From NCBI RefSeq assembly GCF_003014475.1, contig NZ_PYGJ01000010.1:1-64000 (forward strand): a stretch of 64,000 nucleotides of DNA. Direction: 5' to 3'. Position 1 is the first letter of the stretch, and each line of letters begins with the position of its first letter. Positions 23,908 through 32,042 of the stretch are shown piece after piece. The notes under the pieces are model-generated. The model was not told where the DNA came from. It worked only from the letters and a program-made list of their open reading frames with translations, and ran no database searches. The position numbers and the translations under genes were made by a program. This stretch comes from Shimia abyssi. GTDB taxonomy: Bacteria > Pseudomonadota > Alphaproteobacteria > Rhodobacterales > Rhodobacteraceae.

Positions 23908-23922
23908 ACCAACGGAGCCAAA

Positions 23923-24393
23923 ATGAAGCGACTTGCCCTTGTTCTGATGCTGACTGCCCAGACCGCCTTTGCCGAAATCGAAACGGCGCGCGATCTTATG
24001 GATGCCCAGGATTACGAGGCCGCGATGCAGGAACTCCTGCCAGCGGCGCGGTCCGGCAATGCCGAGGCCGAAGAACTGATTGGCGTGATGTACGCGCTGG
24101 GGCTGGGTGTCCCGCGCGACGATATCCGCGCATTTGAGTGGTACTTGCGCTCCTCTCTCAAGGGGCACGCTGGCGCTCAATCTGGTATTGGATGGTATTA
24201 CGAGGTCGGCCGCGGAATGCCCGCACCGGATCTGGTCAGAGCCTACATGTGGTACACGCTCTCCGCGATCGGAGGCGATCCGGATGCGGCCATTTCCCTT
24301 GAGGAAGTGGTGAAAAAGATGACCAAGGAACAAATCGAAAAAGCCCATATTCTGGTGGACGACTATCGGGTCTGGCTTTACCCGTTTCGCTAA
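23923..24393 (+). CDS. Secreted Sel1-repeat protein
   Basis: A small protein of 156 residues with a signal peptide (MKRLALVLMLTAQTAFA) and Sel1-like repeats: AEELIGVMYALGLGVPRDDI, then WYLRSSLKGHAGAQSGIGWYY and AYMWYTLSAIGGDPDAA. Sel1 repeats form alpha-solenoids that mediate protein contacts, so a periplasmic scaffold role is likely. The ATG at 23923 has GGAG six bases upstream; the frame is open further left, but that part is antisense to the cytochrome gene. It is divergent from the cytochrome gene, with about 15 bases between the proposed starts. A clear terminator follows. Confidence 0.8.
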   Translation: MKRLALVLMLTAQTAFAEIETARDLMDAQDYEAAMQELLPAARSGNAEAEELIGVMYALGLGVPRDDIRAFEWYLRSSLKGHAGAQSGIGWYYEVGRGMPAPDLVRAYMWYTLSAIGGDPDAAISLEEVVKKMTKEQIEKAHILVDDYRVWLYPFR

Positions 24394-24401
24394 GCGGAGG
24401 C

Positions 24402-24433
24402 GGAGGCGCCCACACAGGCGCCTCCCTTTTCTT
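24402..24433 (+). terminator. Rho-independent terminator after the Sel1 gene
   Basis: A 9-bp perfect stem GGAGGCGCC / GGCGCCTCC with a 6-base loop (CACACA), followed by CTTTTCTT on the plus strand. It separates the Sel1 gene from the convergent TRAP binding-protein gene. Confidence 0.85.
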
Positions 24434-24447
24434 GCACATAGGAACGA

Positions 24448-25506
24448 TCAGTTCAGATCTTTCGCCATGCCTTCGTTGATGCTGGCTTCGGCGTCCGCTA
24501 CGGCAGATACCAGCGCGTCAAAGATCACGTCACCGCCGTCAATGTTGCCTTTGAACCAGTCATATACCGGCGCAGCAGCTTCTTTGAACGCGGCCTTTTC
24601 TTCAGGTGTCGGCACATAGAGATCACCGCCACCGGCGACAAAATCTTCATACGCTTGGATCGACTTACGCTTGGGCGACGCGAAGGTTGCCTGCTGCAAC
24701 GCCGAGAACCCATCGACAACAACGCGACGCATATCTTCTGGCATATCCATGAACTTGGCGTTGTTCATCCACCACAGCGCGCCCATATAGGCGTGGCCGT
24801 CCAGCGTCACATATTGCAGGCCAGCATCCGGGAATTTCATACCCATGATGTCGGTGATACCGTTCTTGGAACCTTCTACAACACCAGTCTGAAAGCTGGT
24901 GAACAGCTCAGGCCATGGGATCGGAGTTGGCGATGCACCCAGTGCGCGCACCAGCTCTTGGGGCAGGTCTGCAACCACGGTCCGGATCTTCAGCCCTTCC
25001 ATGTCGCTGGGCGACTGAACGCGGCGTTTAGTGTTGGCAAAGTTACGCCAGCCGCCAGTGTTACCAATGGTCATCAGGCGAATTGTCCCGCCGCTGTCTT
25101 CCAGCGCCATTTCACGCATCTTGCGGGTGAAATCACCGGCAAGCACTTCTTCGGCAATGCGGTCGTTCGCCATCAGATACGGCAGGTCAAGCACCTGAAC
25201 ATAAGGGAAAATCCCCGATGCGCCGCCCGAAGTCGAAATATAGACATCGATGGTGCCGTCAGCCACACCTTGCAAACACTCCGCACCCTTTGCGCACAGC
25301 TGTGTACCGATGAACAGCTCAACTTCAATCGCGCCGTTCGATGCGGCTTCTACAAAATTCTTGAAGACAACAAGACCGTCGTAGTCCTCGTCGTTTTCAT
25401 TCGAGTTCGCAGTCGCCCGGATCGTGTAGTCCGCCGCTTGCACCGCAATGGCCGAACCGGCCAGCATCGCAGCCGCCGTAAGCGCCTTGATGGTTGATTT
25501 GAACAT
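24448..25506 (-). CDS. TRAP transporter substrate-binding protein (DctP family)
   Basis: A 352-residue periplasmic binding protein with a signal peptide cut near AVQA (residue 24). DctP features are visible: IFPYVQVLDLPYLM near residue 105, the ligand-carboxylate arginine region GLKIRTVVADLPQELVRALG near residue 175, and PWPELFTSFQTGVVEGSKNG after it. It delivers an organic anion to the membrane subunits encoded just upstream (QM before P). The ligand is not identifiable by eye; organosulfonates are transported by TRAP systems in related bacteria, so a sulfosugar or sulfonate is a reasonable guess given the neighbouring operon. Confidence 0.9.
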   Translation of the reverse strand: MFKSTIKALTAAAMLAGSAIAVQAADYTIRATANSNENDEDYDGLVVFKNFVEAASNGAIEVELFIGTQLCAKGAECLQGVADGTIDVYISTSGGASGIFPYVQVLDLPYLMANDRIAEEVLAGDFTRKMREMALEDSGGTIRLMTIGNTGGWRNFANTKRRVQSPSDMEGLKIRTVVADLPQELVRALGASPTPIPWPELFTSFQTGVVEGSKNGITDIMGMKFPDAGLQYVTLDGHAYMGALWWMNNAKFMDMPEDMRRVVVDGFSALQQATFASPKRKSIQAYEDFVAGGGDLYVPTPEEKAAFKEAAAPVYDWFKGNIDGGDVIFDALVSAVADAEASINEGMAKDLN

Positions 25507-25545
25507 GTTTTCCTCCTTGTTAACTCTTGGTTTTAGCTTTTGTTT

Positions 25546-27042
25546 TTATTGGACAAAGCCCGTCAGACGCGGGATCGTCATAGAAATCGCCGGGATATAG
25601 GTGATCAGGAAGATCACGACCACCTCGACCATCAGGAACGGCAGGATCGCCTTCGAGATCGCCTCGACCTTTTCACCAGACACTGAACTGGCCACAAACA
25701 GCACCAGCCCCATCGGCGGCGTGGCCAGACCTACGGTCAGGTTCACGCTCATAATGATCGCAAAGTGAACCGGGTGCACACCCAGATCGACAAAGATTGG
25801 ACCCAGGATTGGACCCAGAATGATAATTGCCGGCCCCGCATCCAGGAACATACCGACCACAAACAGCAGGATGTTGATCAGAAACAACAGGATCAGCGGG
25901 TTTTCAGACAGCCCCAGAATCCAGTCCGCCATGATCTCCGGCGCGTGGCTCAAGCTCACCACCGTTTTAAAGGCGACAGCCGCCCCAACCAGCAACAGAA
26001 CCGTCGACGACGCCAGCGCCGCCCGTGTCAGCGCGCCCGGCAAATCGCTCAGCTTCATAGACCGCAAGATAAAGAACGATACCACCAGCGCATAGGCCAC
26101 CGCGACCGCACTTGCTTCGGTTGGGGTAAAGACACCCACCAGAATACCGCCCAGAATGATGATCGGAGTCTGCAAAGGCGCCACCGCCTTTTTACAGATG
26201 ATCCTGAAATCGTTGCTCACCTTGGTCCGCAACCGCATTAGCAAAAGATGCGCAATCGGCAGGAACACAAGAAACACCAGCCAGCCATTGACCGAGATAT
26301 TCACCCCGGCCAATCCCAGCAGGGCGGATACACCAGCAAACAAACCGACCAGCACCCCGGCAAAATTCAACCGCAGCAACGCAAAGCTGACATTCGCTTC
26401 CAGCGGAGTAATCGTCTGATTTTGATGCACAATCCGTTCGGCCTTTGGCAGATCGTATTTGTCCGCCATCAGGCGCACCATCACCATCAGACCAATACCC
26501 ACCATCACACCCGGCACAATTCCGGCCAGGAACAGCGCGGCAACGCTTTCGCCCATTACATAGGCGTAAATGATCATGATGCCAGAGGGCGGAATGATCG
26601 GTCCGATCACCGAGCTCGCCGCCGTCACCGCCGCCGCGAAGGTCCGCGAGTAACCGTTTTTCTCCATCGCCGGGATCAGCGTCGAGCCAAGCGCCGACGT
26701 GTCCGCCACCGCAGAGCCGGACAGTCCGGCAAACAGGATGGAACTCAGAATGTTCACATGCGCCAGCCCGCCGCGCAAATGCCCCATCATGGCTTGGCTG
26801 AACTCGACAATCCGCGTGGTAATACCGCCGCGGTTCATCAGCTCACCCGCCAGTACAAAAAACGGCAACGCCATTAGCGGGAAACTGTCCATCCCGTTGT
26901 AAACATTGCGGTACAACAGCGCGATATCGCGTTCCTGCCCATTCAGCATCAGCAGCACACCAGGCGCAAACAGCAAGGCAAAGACAACCGGCAGACCGAT
27001 CATCAGGAAGACTAGGAAAACCGGAAGGAAAAGAGCCAGCAT
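25546..27042 (-). CDS. TRAP transporter large permease (DctM family)
   Basis: A 498-residue inner-membrane protein with about twelve or more hydrophobic segments. The family stretches SSILFAGLSGSAVADTSALG, IGPIIPPSGIMIIYAYVM and ILGGILVGVFTPTEASAVAV are present in order. It is the sodium-coupled transport subunit that works with the small permease and the binding protein. At 498 residues it is longer than the usual 425 or so because of an extra loop region around residues 190-280. ATG overlaps the stop of the small permease at a single base. Confidence 0.92.
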   Translation of the reverse strand: MLALFLPVFLVFLMIGLPVVFALLFAPGVLLMLNGQERDIALLYRNVYNGMDSFPLMALPFFVLAGELMNRGGITTRIVEFSQAMMGHLRGGLAHVNILSSILFAGLSGSAVADTSALGSTLIPAMEKNGYSRTFAAAVTAASSVIGPIIPPSGIMIIYAYVMGESVAALFLAGIVPGVMVGIGLMVMVRLMADKYDLPKAERIVHQNQTITPLEANVSFALLRLNFAGVLVGLFAGVSALLGLAGVNISVNGWLVFLVFLPIAHLLLMRLRTKVSNDFRIICKKAVAPLQTPIIILGGILVGVFTPTEASAVAVAYALVVSFFILRSMKLSDLPGALTRAALASSTVLLLVGAAVAFKTVVSLSHAPEIMADWILGLSENPLILLFLINILLFVVGMFLDAGPAIIILGPILGPIFVDLGVHPVHFAIIMSVNLTVGLATPPMGLVLFVASSVSGEKVEAISKAILPFLMVEVVVIFLITYIPAISMTIPRLTGFVQ

Positions 27043-27623
27043 CAGTCGGCCTCCATCGCTACGCCAAAGCTGTCATCGTCCGGCAAAGTTGCATTCGGAT
27101 TGATCAACAGGAACACCGTCCGCATCAACAGTTCGATATTCACCGAGATCAGCAAAAGGACACACAGGAACAGCGAGCCATACATATAGCGCAGCTTCAC
27201 TTTGATGGCCTCAAGCCCGACCCAGTCAAACGGCAACACCAAAGACGAGCTGTTAAAGTTGCCCCCAAACCCCATCGTGTGATTGTATCCGTGGCTTACC
27301 GCAATCAGCAGAACGGCCAGCGACATGACCAGCAAAACCAAGTTCAGCATCGCGCCCAACCGGCTCGGGAGTGCTGAGCCAAGCATGTCGATGGCGACAA
27401 ACCCGCCCCACCGATACGCCGACGGCGCCATCAAACCCGTCATCCACAGCATCAGAAACCGCGCGCCCTCATCCGGCCACGGCAAGGCGCTGTTCAAAAC
27501 ATAGCGACAAAAAACCTGAGTCAGAATCACGACAACCATCAAGGCGAGGGCAACCCAGCCCACCAGCCTTCCGGCGCGCAAAATCCACGTGTTCACCCAC
27601 GCTAGGGCGTTCAAAATAGCCAT
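27042..27623 (-). CDS. TRAP transporter small permease (DctQ family)
   Basis: A 193-residue inner-membrane protein with four hydrophobic segments (about residues 18-40, 50-70, 88-110 and 140-165). The conserved stretch of this family appears as LPWPDEGARFLMLWMTGLMA, in which WPDE and the following Arg are usual. It forms the membrane complex with DctM. It is the first gene of the TRAP operon. A TTGACA-like element and CGAAA repeats lie in the 126 bases upstream. Confidence 0.88.
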   Translation of the reverse strand: MAILNALAWVNTWILRAGRLVGWVALALMVVVILTQVFCRYVLNSALPWPDEGARFLMLWMTGLMAPSAYRWGGFVAIDMLGSALPSRLGAMLNLVLLVMSLAVLLIAVSHGYNHTMGFGGNFNSSSLVLPFDWVGLEAIKVKLRYMYGSLFLCVLLLISVNIELLMRTVFLLINPNATLPDDDSFGVAMEAD

Positions 27624-27672
27624 TCTATTACCTTCCTCCCCGGAGGCACCAGATCAGCGTGACCAATGATGG

Positions 27673-27727
27673 TTCGTTTTGATTTCGTTATTTTCGATTA
27701 GAAGCACAAGTCGAAGCGACCTGTCAA
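27673..27727 (-). promoter_or_regulatory. TRAP operon promoter with candidate DeoR operator
   Basis: On the minus strand TTGACA (27722-27727) and TCTAAT (27697-27702) are spaced by 19 bases and resemble a -35/-10 pair. Three CGAA repeats (27673-27696 region, spaced 9 and 11 bases) follow immediately downstream, where a repressor would block initiation. CGAAA repeats also occur before the DeoR-type gene. Confidence 0.45.
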
Positions 27728-27749
27728 GAAAATGCGCATCGCTTTCTCA

Positions 27750-28520
27750 TTATGCCTCTACCAACCCAACACCGTGGGCTACACAAAGCGCGCGCAATTC
27801 CTGCGGACACCGGCGATCTGTCACCAATGTGCGCACCTGCGACAAATGCCCGATGCAGACAGAGGCCATTCGGTCATATTTCGAACTGTCCGCTGCCAGA
27901 ATAACGTGGCGCGCGTTCTCAACAATCGCGCGAACAAGCGATGCTTCGCGCAAGTCATAGTCCAGCAATGCACCGTCCTGCGCGATGGCTGCCGCGCCAA
28001 TCACGGCAACATCGGACCGGAACTGACGAATGAAATCCACAGCCACCTCACCCAATATCGCACCGTCGGATGCTCGGACCACGCCACCGGGAACCATCAC
28101 TTCTACACCCGGAAAATCTCTTATTTCATTGGCCACGGACACTGAATCCGTCACAATCTTCAAGCCAGTGTGCCCCTGAAGATGGCGCGCCACGGCCGCC
28201 GTCGTCGTGCCCGAGTTGATCATAACGGCAGTGTTATCCGGTACCATTTCGGCCACCGCACGACCAATCGTTTCTTTCTCATCTTTCGCGATCTGTTGGC
28301 GCACGGAAAACCGGGTGTATTCCGTGCCCGCCAAAAGAGATGCGCCACCGTGAAAGCGCATCACCAGACCTTCGTCCGCGAGATAACTCAGGTCTTTACG
28401 AATGGTTTGTGGCGTGGTCACGAATAACGCCGCCAATTCATCCACAGTCGCGCGCCCGTTTTCCTTAAGCCGGGCCAGGATCGCTGCATGGCGAGACTGT
28501 GAATTTTTCGACGGTCGCAT
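27750..28520 (-). CDS. DeoR/GlpR-family transcriptional regulator
   Basis: A 256-residue regulator. The N-terminal winged helix-turn-helix reads GRATVDELAALFVTTPQTIR and ends with the family marker MRFHGGA; the C-terminal sugar-phosphate sensor domain has MINSGTTTAAVARHL and the later VIGAAAIAQDGALLDYD. DeoR proteins respond to sugar phosphates. E. coli sulfoquinovose genes are controlled by a DeoR-family protein (CsqR/YihW), so this is a candidate regulator of the TRAP and sulfosugar genes. ATG 28520 is chosen; GTG 28535 is in frame upstream. It lies 126 bases upstream of the TRAP operon in the same direction. Confidence 0.88.
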   Translation of the reverse strand: MRPSKNSQSRHAAILARLKENGRATVDELAALFVTTPQTIRKDLSYLADEGLVMRFHGGASLLAGTEYTRFSVRQQIAKDEKETIGRAVAEMVPDNTAVMINSGTTTAAVARHLQGHTGLKIVTDSVSVANEIRDFPGVEVMVPGGVVRASDGAILGEVAVDFIRQFRSDVAVIGAAAIAQDGALLDYDLREASLVRAIVENARHVILAADSSKYDRMASVCIGHLSQVRTLVTDRRCPQELRALCVAHGVGLVEA

Positions 28521-28542
28521 ATCTTTCGCTTTCACCAGTTAA

Positions 28543-28568
28543 CTTTCGTATTTAGCAAAAAACGAAAG
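28543..28568. promoter_or_regulatory. Inverted repeat CTTTCGT-N12-ACGAAAG upstream of the DeoR gene
   Basis: Perfect 7-bp arms separated by 12 bases, 23 bases upstream of the proposed start. It shares the ACGAAA core with the repeats before the TRAP operon, suggesting autoregulation by the DeoR-type protein. Confidence 0.5.
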
Positions 28569-28618
28569 CACATGGCAAGTCGCACTAGCCAGATTCGGGC
28601 CATACGCACCAGATTCGC

Positions 28619-29647
28619 TCAGACCGTTTCCGTGACTTTGTTCAAATGGCGCGGCACATCCGGGTTTATGCCACGGTTTGCCGCGACTTGGTCAACCATA
28701 CCATAAAACGAAACAATCGCTGCAATTGGGTCCGTCAACCAATGCCCTGTTCGAACATGCGGCAGGACGTTGGCTTGCTTCACCAGCGACGTGGTCGCAA
28801 AAACTTGCGCGCCCTTGGCCGCCAATTCGTCGGCAACACCGGCAACTGAAGTTTCAGCAGCGTCGGCACCTGCAAAGATCAACACTGGAAATCCTTGCTC
28901 CACAATGGACACCGGCCCATGCATCACCTCAGCCGAAGAATAGCTTTCGGCCTGAATCAAACAGGTTTCCTTAAACTTCAATGCGGCTTCGTTCGAAATA
29001 GCCCACGACGGCCCCCGCCCCAGCGTATAAAGCGGCCTTCCATCCATTGCGCCCGCCGCCGTGCCCCAATCGCAACTGGTGGCTTGCGACAGGAACTCAG
29101 GAAGCGAAAACAGCGCGGCTTTGAGCGCTTCATCGTGCTTCCATTCCGCCAGAAACCAAAGCCCGGCAATAATTGACGTGACAAAGGTTTTGGTCGCCGC
29201 AACGCTCAGCTCTGGCCCCGCATGGATCGGCAATGTCGCGTTTGACACTTTGGCCAGTCGCGACTCGTCGTTGTTCGTGATCGCCACAGCATAGCTCCCC
29301 GCCTCCGCCAGCGAACGTGTCATCTGCACAATGTCCGGGCTTTGACCGGATTGCGACACCGAAACACAAACCGAACGATCGCACCGCAGGTTAACGCCAT
29401 AGATTGATTGCACCGATGGCCCAACCGATGCCATTGGCCGCTGCAACAACAGCTCACTGGCGTATTTCAGATAGGTACATGCATGGTCCGACGACCCGCG
29501 CGCGACAGACATCAAAAAGGGTGGATCAATGGCTCTGACATCATCGGCGGCCTGAACAATATTGGCACCGCCCAGCGACAACAGACGTTCAACCGCTTCG
29601 GGAATTTCCAAAATCTCTCGTTTCATTTGGGATTCAGACTGTGTCAT
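28619..29647 (-). CDS. SIS-domain sugar isomerase/deaminase (GlmS C-terminal or AgaS type)
   Basis: A 342-residue double-SIS protein. The first sugar-phosphate site is SVSQSGQSPDIVQMTRSLAE, preceded by SVARGSSDHACTYLKYASEL; the second half has LGRGPSWAISNEAALKFKET followed by AESYSSAEVMHGPVSIVE, as in the isomerase half of GlmS. There is no glutaminase domain, so it would act as an amino-sugar phosphate deaminase/isomerase or related enzyme. ATG 29647 is chosen with AAAGGCGG upstream; the frame runs on for 19 codons. It lies 13 bases after the GntR gene, which fits an amino-sugar control unit (NagR-type regulator with a deaminase). Confidence 0.83.
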   Translation of the reverse strand: MTQSESQMKREILEIPEAVERLLSLGGANIVQAADDVRAIDPPFLMSVARGSSDHACTYLKYASELLLQRPMASVGPSVQSIYGVNLRCDRSVCVSVSQSGQSPDIVQMTRSLAEAGSYAVAITNNDESRLAKVSNATLPIHAGPELSVAATKTFVTSIIAGLWFLAEWKHDEALKAALFSLPEFLSQATSCDWGTAAGAMDGRPLYTLGRGPSWAISNEAALKFKETCLIQAESYSSAEVMHGPVSIVEQGFPVLIFAGADAAETSVAGVADELAAKGAQVFATTSLVKQANVLPHVRTGHWLTDPIAAIVSFYGMVDQVAANRGINPDVPRHLNKVTETV

Positions 29648-29660
29648 AACAAGCCGCCTT

Positions 29661-30455
29661 TCATGTGGACAAGCGCAGATCGGCCACAAAATCGTAGGCG
29701 TCACCGCGAAAAATGGAGCGGGTCAGTTCAATAACACGACCGCTGCTAAGGTAAGATCTGCGCAGAATTCTCAACCCGGCTGTCCCCTCAGCCACCTGCA
29801 ACAGCTCCGCGTCTTCTGCCTCCAGGTTGATTGCAGAAATCTTTTGCACGGCCCGCACAGGGTGGTTCCCGGATTTGTGAAGCAAATCATAAAGCGAGGT
29901 GGTCACCTCAACTGGATTGGGAAGGATGTCATACGGTAGAGAGGCGTATTCCAACGCCATCGGACGCTTTTCTGCTTCCCTCAATCGGCAAATCCGTGAG
30001 ACTTGCTCGCCCTCGGCCAGCCCCAGCGCCTGCACTTCTTCAAAGGTTGGCCGAAAAACACCGCGCTCCAGCCAAGTCGACCGCGCTTGCATTCCACGGT
30101 CACGCATCTCTTCGGTAAATGACGTCAGGTGAGACAGCGATTGTTCAACCCGAACAACATCATCCCGCACGAATGAACCGGATCCCTGCCTCTGCTCAAT
30201 GACACCCTGCCGCACCAATTCCTGAATGGCCTTGCGGACTGTGACCCGCGACAGACCTGTGATTTCAACCAGTTCCCGCTCAGGTGGCAGAGAGGAATTT
30301 GGGCGCAGAACACCCGTTTCGATCCCCTCCACTAGGCGATGGCGCAGCTGCACGTATCGCGGTCCACCCACCCCACGGCCCAACCAGCCGTCCGGTTTCA
30401 GAAAGTCGACAACATCCACAACCTCGCCTCCTACTACTTCGTAGCCCACCACCAT
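29661..30455 (-). CDS. GntR-family regulator with UTRA domain (HutC/NagR subfamily)
   Basis: A 264-residue regulator with an N-terminal winged helix GVLRPNSSLPPERELVEITG, then LSRVTVRKAIQELVRQGVIE, and a C-terminal UTRA effector domain with the marker MALEYASLPYDILPNP. This subfamily includes NagR/DasR, which sense amino-sugar phosphates, and it is followed by a GlmS-like SIS enzyme, so an amino-sugar ligand is likely. ATG 30455 is chosen since the upstream stretch adds an atypical hydrophobic tail. It is divergent from the aminotransferase gene across a 379-base gap. Confidence 0.85.
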   Translation of the reverse strand: MVVGYEVVGGEVVDVVDFLKPDGWLGRGVGGPRYVQLRHRLVEGIETGVLRPNSSLPPERELVEITGLSRVTVRKAIQELVRQGVIEQRQGSGSFVRDDVVRVEQSLSHLTSFTEEMRDRGMQARSTWLERGVFRPTFEEVQALGLAEGEQVSRICRLREAEKRPMALEYASLPYDILPNPVEVTTSLYDLLHKSGNHPVRAVQKISAINLEAEDAELLQVAEGTAGLRILRRSYLSSGRVIELTRSIFRGDAYDFVADLRLST

Positions 30456-30834
30456 CGCCGCCAATCGGTACGGCGCCACGCAATCGAACCAATGTGTAAC
30501 TGCTCCAATAAGCGCAAAATAATACCATTTCAATACCTTTATTCAGCAATGTGAATTCAATAAATACCAATTATTAAAAAACAAGACCAATCAAGGAAAA
30601 TATGGTCCAATTTCACCGCTGAAAATAGGTCGTAAGACCGGTTTAAGAACCGCACCATTCTTAGATGGAGCCCACCCCCCACCTCATCAATCGTGCTCCA
30701 GAGACCCATAACAATCTCGATATATGTATTTTTTTCAAACGCTTATCCTGAAAAATCACACAAGCATTGTGAACAACAGTGAATTCGCACAGTATCCAGA
30801 AGGCTGAAGATGATCGCACAGGACGCCAAGAAAC
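30456..30834. other. Intergenic divergent promoter region (379 bp)
   Basis: AT-rich stretch between the GntR gene and the aminotransferase gene. I see no convincing gene. GGTCGTAAGACC (30628-30639) has 4-bp inverted arms and could be a regulator half-site pair, but is too short to call. The region probably holds both promoters. Confidence 0.5.
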
Positions 30835-32037
30835 ATGATTTCCAAAGCAGGCAAGCTTGCCGGTGTTAAACGTCCCGCCTCAATGGAAATGGCACAAAAG
30901 GCCCGAGAACTGGCTCAGTCCGGCCAAAACATCATTTCGCTGAGTTCGGGCCAACCTCATTGGGATACACCGCAGCCTGTCAAAGACGCAGCATGGCGCG
31001 CGCTAGAACACGGCGAGACCAAATACACACCCGTTGACGGCATCCCGCCGCTCAAGCACGCGATCATTGAAAAATTCATACGGGACAACGATTTATCATA
31101 TAATCCGTCCGAGGTTATTGTGGGCGCGGGCGTCAAACAAGTCATTTCCAACGCGCTCGCGGCCACGCTTGATCCCGGCGATGAGGTGCTCTTTCCAACA
31201 CCATGCTGGGTCAGCTACCCCGACATTGCACGCCTGTGCGGGGCCACTCCAGTCCCGATTGCGACTGGCCCCGAAACCCAATTCAAACTCACCCCGGATC
31301 AGCTGAGCAGCGCAATCACGCCACGCACAAAATGGGTTATTCTGAATTCTCCAAACAACCCGTCCGGCGCGATTTACACGGCGCAAGAGCTCAGGGCACT
31401 GGCCGAAATCCTGCTGCAACACGAACACGTGGCCATCCTCTGCGACGATATTTACGAGCATTTTTGCTACACCGATGCCCCTTTCGTAACGATGGCTCAG
31501 GTCGAGCCGCGCCTGAAATCACGCACCCTGACATGCAATGGCGTCTCCAAGGCTTATGCAATGACAGGCTGGCGCATCGGCTACGCGGGCGGGCCCGACT
31601 CTGTAATTTCCGGCATGCGCACAATCCAGTCGCAAACCACATCCGCACCCAGCTCAATCGCACAATGGGCCGCTGTTGAGGCTTTGACAGGCGATCAATC
31701 GTTCCTTGTCACCAACCGCGAACTTTACCGGTCCAACCGCGATGTCGCAGTCGGCCTTCTCTCCTCAGTTGACGGCATGTCTTGCCAAACACCCGATGGC
31801 GGGTTCTATGCCTACCCAGATATTTCGACGCTTATCGGCAAATCAACACCCGGTGGTGTTCGCATTGAAACAGATGACGACTTTGCCATGCAATTGCTGC
31901 TGGAAACCGGCGTCGCGATCGTCGCAGGGTCTGCCTACGGTACCTCGCCATTTATAAGGGTCAGCTTTGCAACGTCGCAGGCTTTGTTGAAGGACGCGTG
32001 CCAGCGCATTGCTGCCTTCTGCCAAGACTTGCGCTAA
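30835..32037 (+). CDS. Class I/II PLP aminotransferase (aspartate aminotransferase family)
   Basis: A 400-residue fold-type I aminotransferase. ISLSSGQPHWDTPQ and GETKYTPVDGIPPLKHAI are the N-terminal substrate strand; LNSPNNPSGAIY and the PLP-lysine motif SKAYAMTGWRIGYAGG, with a late RVSFA, are the classic sites. It would transaminate aspartate, aromatic or other amino acids. It is the first gene of a plus-strand run into the polysaccharide region and has an acyltransferase-like gene 5 bases after it, so the two may be co-transcribed. A role in making an amino-sugar or an amino-acid substituent is possible. Confidence 0.88.
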   Translation: MISKAGKLAGVKRPASMEMAQKARELAQSGQNIISLSSGQPHWDTPQPVKDAAWRALEHGETKYTPVDGIPPLKHAIIEKFIRDNDLSYNPSEVIVGAGVKQVISNALAATLDPGDEVLFPTPCWVSYPDIARLCGATPVPIATGPETQFKLTPDQLSSAITPRTKWVILNSPNNPSGAIYTAQELRALAEILLQHEHVAILCDDIYEHFCYTDAPFVTMAQVEPRLKSRTLTCNGVSKAYAMTGWRIGYAGGPDSVISGMRTIQSQTTSAPSSIAQWAAVEALTGDQSFLVTNRELYRSNRDVAVGLLSSVDGMSCQTPDGGFYAYPDISTLIGKSTPGGVRIETDDDFAMQLLLETGVAIVAGSAYGTSPFIRVSFATSQALLKDACQRIAAFCQDLR

Positions 32038-32042
32038 CCAAG

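Noticed and set aside
23107-23922. Long N-terminal extension of the Sel1 gene
   Set aside because: It lies antisense to the cytochrome gene, while a signal peptide and ribosome binding site mark the start at 23923.
23908-24348. N-terminal extension of the di-heme cytochrome
   Set aside because: It is antisense to the Sel1 gene and has no similarity to cytochromes; the hydrophobic leader begins near 23907.
30628-30639. GntR operator GGTC-N4-GACC
   Set aside because: Only 4-bp arms and no second copy; too weak to call.
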